This document shows positions 60,137 through 64,000 of a stretch of DNA of 64,000 nucleotides, piece after piece. Position 1 is the first letter of the stretch. Every line of letters starts with the position of its first letter. The position numbers and the translations under genes are program-made. The notes under the pieces were generated by a model that did not search any database, was not told the origin of the DNA, and worked only from the letters and a program-made list of their open reading frames with translations. This DNA is from Paenibacillus terricola (GTDB lineage Bacteria > Bacillota > Bacilli > Paenibacillales > Paenibacillaceae), in assembly GCF_014779765.1 (NCBI RefSeq), contig NZ_JACXZA010000004.1:124001-188000 (forward strand). Direction: 5' to 3'.

Positions 60137-62551
60137 ATGACGAATGAACAGGACTGGAAACAGGAGCAGGAACGACTGGATCAGGTGACCGAGAAGCTGC
60201 AGGCGAGAATCGAACAACTGGAGCCGGAAGTGGCTGGACTTCGGAATCAAGCGAATGACATTCGCAAACGTTTCTGGGAGGAAGTGACCGTCAACACAGG
60301 CTCGCACGAGGATTTCGAAGAGACGGTGCACAGCATTAGCCAGCAGGAGGCGCTGTTATCGGACCGCGAGCGCAGCTACCGGATGCGGCAGCAGCAGTGG
60401 CGCAGCGTGAATCGGCTTCTGCCGTCTCCGTACTTTGGCCGTATCGACTTCAATGAAAACGGAATGGGATTCACCGAGCAAATCTATATCGGCGTATCTT
60501 CTTTCGTTGATGCCGATGGCATGAGCTTCCTGATTTATGACTGGCGTACACCGATTGCGAGCATGTATTACGACTATTCGCCGGGAACGGCCGATTACGA
60601 TACGCCAGGCGGCAGAATTACGGGGCAGATGGAGCTGAAGAGGCAGTACCAGATCCGCGGAGGCAAGCTCCAGAATGTGTTCGATACGAGTGTGACCATC
60701 GGTGATGAATTGCTCCAGCAGGTGCTTGGCAAAGGTGCAGACCCGCAGATGAAGAGCATTGTAGCTACCATTCAGAAGGAGCAAAATGCGATTATCCGGA
60801 ACGACAACAATCGGATGCTCATCGTACAAGGAGCGGCTGGCAGCGGGAAGACTTCTGCTGCGCTTCAGCGGGTCGCCTATCTGTTGTACAAACATCGCGA
60901 GCGGCTGAAGGCGGACCAGATCGTATTGTTCTCGCCCAATCCGATGTTCAACAGCTATGTGTCGACCGTCTTGCCCGAGCTCGGCGAGGAAAATATGCAG
61001 CAAACAACCTTCCAAGAGTATCTCGTATACGGAATTGGCAAGGGGATGCAGCTGGAGGACCCTTTCGATCAGATCGAATACGTACTGAACGAGCAGTCGA
61101 CGCAGGCTTACGAGGCGCGGCTTCAGGCGATTGCTTATAAGGCATCCGAGGCATACCTTCAGGCGCTGCGGAATTATGCGAATTGGCTGGGACGAGAAGG
61201 GATGAAGTTCCACAGCATTCGTCTGCGGGACCGCGATCTGATTACGGCGGAGCAGATAAAAGCTCAATTCTATAACTATGATCCGTCCATTCGTCTTGCT
61301 AATCGGGTTACACTGCTGCAGGAGTGGCTGTTGAAGCAGCTCACCGGACTAGAACGCCAAGAGCAGGATGCGGACTGGGTAGAGGAAGAGATCAACTACC
61401 TGGATAAGGATCAGTATGCCGCTATTGATAAAGAGCTGCGAGACGATCGAAGCATATTTGAATTTTCGCGGGTATATGAGGAGCTTCGCGAGCGTAACAG
61501 CAACAAGGTTCGCCGGGACGAAGGGGACTTCGATTACGCCGAGCAAGAAGAAGAGATGCTTCGCCGCATGCTGGTGAAGGAGTATTTTGCACCGCTCCGC
61601 CGAAGCGTGAAGCGAATGAAGTTCATCGACGTCGTCGGGCTGTATACGCAGCTGTTTGACGGTACAGACGTTTATGCTGCGATGACCGGTGAGACCGAGG
61701 TGCCGAAGCTGTGGGAAGCGATTTGTGAACAGACGAAGGAGAAGCTGAGCCGTCGCGAGCTGTTCTACGAGGATGCAACGCCGTTCCTGTACATGAAGGA
61801 GCTGGTTGAAGGCAATCGGATGAGTACGGAGGTACGGCATGTATTCGTCGATGAGGGCCAGGACTATTCGATGTTCCAGTATGAGTTTCTTAAACGGTTG
61901 TTCCCTCGCGCTCGCATGACCGTGCTCGGCGATTTAGGGCAGGCGATCTTCACGCAGGCAACGGAGCTGTATGGCGCGCAGTCGCCATTGATTCAACTCT
62001 ACGGAGAATCGGAAACGAGCCTTATTCGTCTCGTTCGCAGCTACCGATCAACGCGCGAAATCGTGGCATTCACGAAGTCGCTACTCATTGGTGCACAAGA
62101 GATCATTCCGTTCGACAGAGGCGGGGAGAAGCCGCTTCTTTTGCAGGTGGAGAGCTCCGGTCAGCTGGCTTCGCGAGTAGCTGAGCAGTTAGCTGCACTT
62201 CGCGCCGAAGGTTATGATTCGATAGCGGTAATTACGAAGACAGCAGCTGAGAGCAGCGAGGTGTATGAGCTTCTGCAGGCGCAGAATTGCCCGTCGCTGC
62301 GCCTTGTTACGAAGCAGACGCCTACGTTCGAGAAGGGAACGCTCGTTATTCCCGCCTATCTAGCGAAAGGCGTGGAGTTCGACGCGGTCATTATTTACGA
62401 TGCCTCGTCGAAGACGTATTACCGGGAGAGCGAGCGCAAGCTGTTCTACACCGCATGCACGCGCGCGATGCATCGGCTTGTGTTGTGTGCGGCAGGGGAG
62501 TGGACGCCGTTCCTGGCGCAGGCGGACGATTCGTTGTATGAGCTAAGGTGA
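60137..62551 (+). CDS. helD: HelD, RNA-polymerase-recycling UvrD/Rep-like ATPase
   Basis: 804 aa from ATG 60137, preferred because the longer ORF from TTG 60083 lacks a suitable RBS. The N-terminal coiled-coil (residues 5-75) inserts into RNAP in Bacillus HelD. Walker A GAAGSGKTS near 237, Walker B and the HVFVDEGQDYS helicase motif near 580, then LGDLGQAIF and a C-terminal motif RKLFYTACTRAMHRLVL. HelD removes stalled RNA polymerase from nucleic acid using ATP. The roughly 130-nt leader shows no recognised rifamycin-associated element. Confidence 0.93.
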   Translation: MTNEQDWKQEQERLDQVTEKLQARIEQLEPEVAGLRNQANDIRKRFWEEVTVNTGSHEDFEETVHSISQQEALLSDRERSYRMRQQQWRSVNRLLPSPYFGRIDFNENGMGFTEQIYIGVSSFVDADGMSFLIYDWRTPIASMYYDYSPGTADYDTPGGRITGQMELKRQYQIRGGKLQNVFDTSVTIGDELLQQVLGKGADPQMKSIVATIQKEQNAIIRNDNNRMLIVQGAAGSGKTSAALQRVAYLLYKHRERLKADQIVLFSPNPMFNSYVSTVLPELGEENMQQTTFQEYLVYGIGKGMQLEDPFDQIEYVLNEQSTQAYEARLQAIAYKASEAYLQALRNYANWLGREGMKFHSIRLRDRDLITAEQIKAQFYNYDPSIRLANRVTLLQEWLLKQLTGLERQEQDADWVEEEINYLDKDQYAAIDKELRDDRSIFEFSRVYEELRERNSNKVRRDEGDFDYAEQEEEMLRRMLVKEYFAPLRRSVKRMKFIDVVGLYTQLFDGTDVYAAMTGETEVPKLWEAICEQTKEKLSRRELFYEDATPFLYMKELVEGNRMSTEVRHVFVDEGQDYSMFQYEFLKRLFPRARMTVLGDLGQAIFTQATELYGAQSPLIQLYGESETSLIRLVRSYRSTREIVAFTKSLLIGAQEIIPFDRGGEKPLLLQVESSGQLASRVAEQLAALRAEGYDSIAVITKTAAESSEVYELLQAQNCPSLRLVTKQTPTFEKGTLVIPAYLAKGVEFDAVIIYDASSKTYYRESERKLFYTACTRAMHRLVLCAAGEWTPFLAQADDSLYELR

Positions 62552-62554
62552 AAG

Positions 62555-62670
62555 CGAAGACGGACTGCCCATGAAGGTGGGGATCCGTCTTTTCTGCCGG
62601 CGAGCGGCCTCGAAGAAGAATAGAAACAAGCCCCGATCCACCGTGAAAAAGGTGATCGGGGCTTTTTCAA
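62555..62670. terminator. Two terminators between helD and the flavin protein
   Basis: AAGACGGA/TCCGTCTTTTC (62555-62594) ends helD; AAGCCCCGATC/GATCGGGGCTTTTTC (62628-62667) serves both converging genes. Confidence 0.85.
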
Positions 62671-63156
62671 CTACAAATCCACCGTTTGATTAATGGCGGT
62701 TCCTTCAGTATTCTTGCCCAGCATTCTTCGGAACAAGAACTTCGCCATCTTGAATTTGTTGCCGGAATCCCAATACTCTGCAGCATCGGCCGTTACTTTG
62801 ATCAACACGAGATTCGGATCGTCGTAGTTGGTCTCCAGCACCTTCTCGTACATCGGATTCCAGAACTGCTTAATCTTCTCCGCACTTTCTACAAGCTCGG
62901 CTTCGCCGCGGATGGAGACGTACGATTGCCCTGCATAAGCCACGTTCACCTGTTTGTTATGGAGCAGCTCATGGAATTTGCTCGTATCTTTCTTCGTCAG
63001 GAACCATAGGGTTCCGTCAAAAGCGGCCTCCTGCGTTTTCATGGGGCGCGATACGAGTCCATCGTCTGAAACGGTGGTAAGCATAGCGATCTCAATGCCT
63101 TTGATCAATTTATGAACGGTCTCGGCTGCTTCTTGATCTGCGGTGACGGTTTCCAT
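62671..63156 (-). CDS. Pyridoxamine-5'-phosphate-oxidase-like general stress protein
   Basis: 161 aa from ATG 63156, which has AAAGGAGA at 10 nt; ATG 63165 overlaps the RBS. Split-barrel flavin fold: IEIAMLTTVSDDGLVSRPMKTQEAAFDGTLWFLTKKD, then VNVAYAGQSYVSIRGEAELVE, and the Trp region KIKQFWNPMYEKVL. Matches GS26-like proteins induced by stress in Bacillus. Likely binds FMN or FAD/NAD; substrate unknown. Confidence 0.87.
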   Translation of the reverse strand: METVTADQEAAETVHKLIKGIEIAMLTTVSDDGLVSRPMKTQEAAFDGTLWFLTKKDTSKFHELLHNKQVNVAYAGQSYVSIRGEAELVESAEKIKQFWNPMYEKVLETNYDDPNLVLIKVTADAAEYWDSGNKFKMAKFLFRRMLGKNTEGTAINQTVDL

Positions 63157-63242
63157 CGGTGCCATTCTCCTTTGTTTGCATGTATGGACTCGTCGTTAGT
63201 ATGTCCGAGCTCGCGACGGACTACATGCAGACATTACAGGGC

Positions 63243-64000
63243 TTACTCCGAGAACAAAATGGTAGCCCCGACAACTTCGCTGAAGAAGCGGACCGGCACA
63301 TACAATTTGCCCTCCATTAGGATCGGCGCGGCGCCAAGCGATCGCGTCTTCTGATTAACCGAATACGCATCTTTGCCTGTCACGACTGTCGTCTTGAACG
63401 ACGAATCCGCCGTCGTTACTTCCGCTGAACGATTCTCCGCATTCCACTTGATCTTGAGGCCTAGCGCTTCGGCCACTTCACGAAGCGGGAGAATAGCTGC
63501 CTTGCTTCCTTCCTCCGTAAGTGCAACCACTGCTTTCTGTTTCCCATTCAAGCTAATTACAAAGGCATCGCTGCTGCCGGCGCCCTCCGACGTACTCGGG
63601 TTATCTAACGCAAGACGGAATTCAGGCGAACCGACGTAACCCGGTGCGATCGAATACTTCTGGAACACGATGACGGCCTCATTGTTCTCGACGTGGAACG
63701 ACTGTTCCTCCCCAATTCCTTTGAAATCGTCAGCGAAGTACTGGTCAGGGTTCGCGCTTATTTCCTTGCGGACTTGCGCATCAATAATGGTCTTATAGTC
63801 TGTTCCGAACAGTTCAGGCAACGTGACGCGCGTCGCTTCGCTTGCATTGCGGATCGTGTACGTATCGACTCGCGGTGCGCTTGTGCCGCCTGTAAACCCT
63901 TCTGTCGTTACGACCAGCGAGACGATGCCATTGTCTGCCCCGTCCGATTTTAACGCATAGCTGATGTACAGCTCGTATGGACGGAAAGCATAGCCATCTG
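63243..64000 (-). CDS. DUF3298/RsiV-like protein with stalk domain (C-terminal part)
   Basis: The frame is open from the window edge to stop 63243, so the N-terminus is missing. An N-side region (to about nucleotide 63590) has VDTYTIRNAS, then QYFADDFKGIGEEQSFHVENNEAVIVFQKYSIAPGYVG, resembling DUF4163/DUF3298 (PdaC/RsiV family). The C-terminal copper-amine-oxidase-like stalk repeat follows, with AILPLREVAEALGLKIKWN and LYVPVRFFSEVVGA. Probably secreted or membrane-anchored, envelope-related. The start, signal peptide and any sigma-factor link lie outside the window. Confidence 0.82.
   Translation of the reverse strand, partial: DGYAFRPYELYISYALKSDGADNGIVSLVVTTEGFTGGTSAPRVDTYTIRNASEATRVTLPELFGTDYKTIIDAQVRKEISANPDQYFADDFKGIGEEQSFHVENNEAVIVFQKYSIAPGYVGSPEFRLALDNPSTSEGAGSSDAFVISLNGKQKAVVALTEEGSKAAILPLREVAEALGLKIKWNAENRSAEVTTADSSFKTTVVTGKDAYSVNQKTRSLGAAPILMEGKLYVPVRFFSEVVGATILFSE

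Overview
The window is about 64 kb of a Firmicutes chromosome, most likely Paenibacillus or a close relative. The reasons are a giant S-layer-homology (SLH) surface protein, copper-amine-oxidase-type stalk domains, a GbsR/OpuA betaine system, HelD, a carboxynorspermidine polyamine route, strong AGGAGG ribosome binding sites with frequent GTG and TTG starts, and intrinsic terminators after most units. No rRNA, tRNA, CRISPR array or prophage is visible. Both ends cut a gene.

Left part (1-17.7 kb). It opens with the N-terminal part of a leftward multi-domain kinase/ATPase signalling protein. A 2883-residue secreted adhesin follows, with 23 tandem Ig-like repeats and three SLH domains. Right behind it sits a decayed IS4-type element with inward-facing terminators at both ends. 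Then come a DUF4349 lipoprotein, a YitT-type membrane protein, a small CD3324-type protein, a beta-lactamase-fold hydrolase and a TVP38/DedA membrane protein.

Middle part (17.7-41.2 kb). An MFS exporter precedes a rightward run of AraC regulator, short-chain dehydrogenase, WYL regulator and DinB protein. A two-gene carboxynorspermidine operon has a roughly 475-nt untranslated leader with an intrinsic terminator near its end. A YeiH-type exporter faces a LysR regulator. A methionine area holds LysR, isochorismatase-fold hydrolase, metE, a two-component system and a stand-alone MetE C-domain protein. Next are gbsR and the divergent opuAA-opuAB-opuAC operon, with a perfect dyad between them, and a 7TM-PAS-GGDEF diguanylate cyclase.

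Right part (41.2-64 kb). Many short regulator and efflux units lie here. A TetR gene has one operator inside its promoter spacer and a second just downstream. Another TetR gene is convergent with a DHA2 efflux pump whose upstream region carries three 16-bp tandem repeats, and the regulator's own promoter region shares their core motif. Further on are an FtsX/ABC exporter, a second UMP-kinase-like gene behind a leader peptide and attenuator-like hairpin, a CDF metal transporter, two methyltransferases (one apparently frameshifted in an A8 run), a DUF4097 protein, an apparently leaderless ArsR regulator, and HelD behind a repeat-rich 1.2-kb gap. The window closes inside a DUF3298/stalk-domain protein.

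All calls come from reading the sequence and recalling protein families; no database search was run. The strongest leads for something undescribed are the polyamine-operon leader, the leader peptide and hairpin before the UMP-kinase paralogue, and the non-coding repeats upstream of helD.
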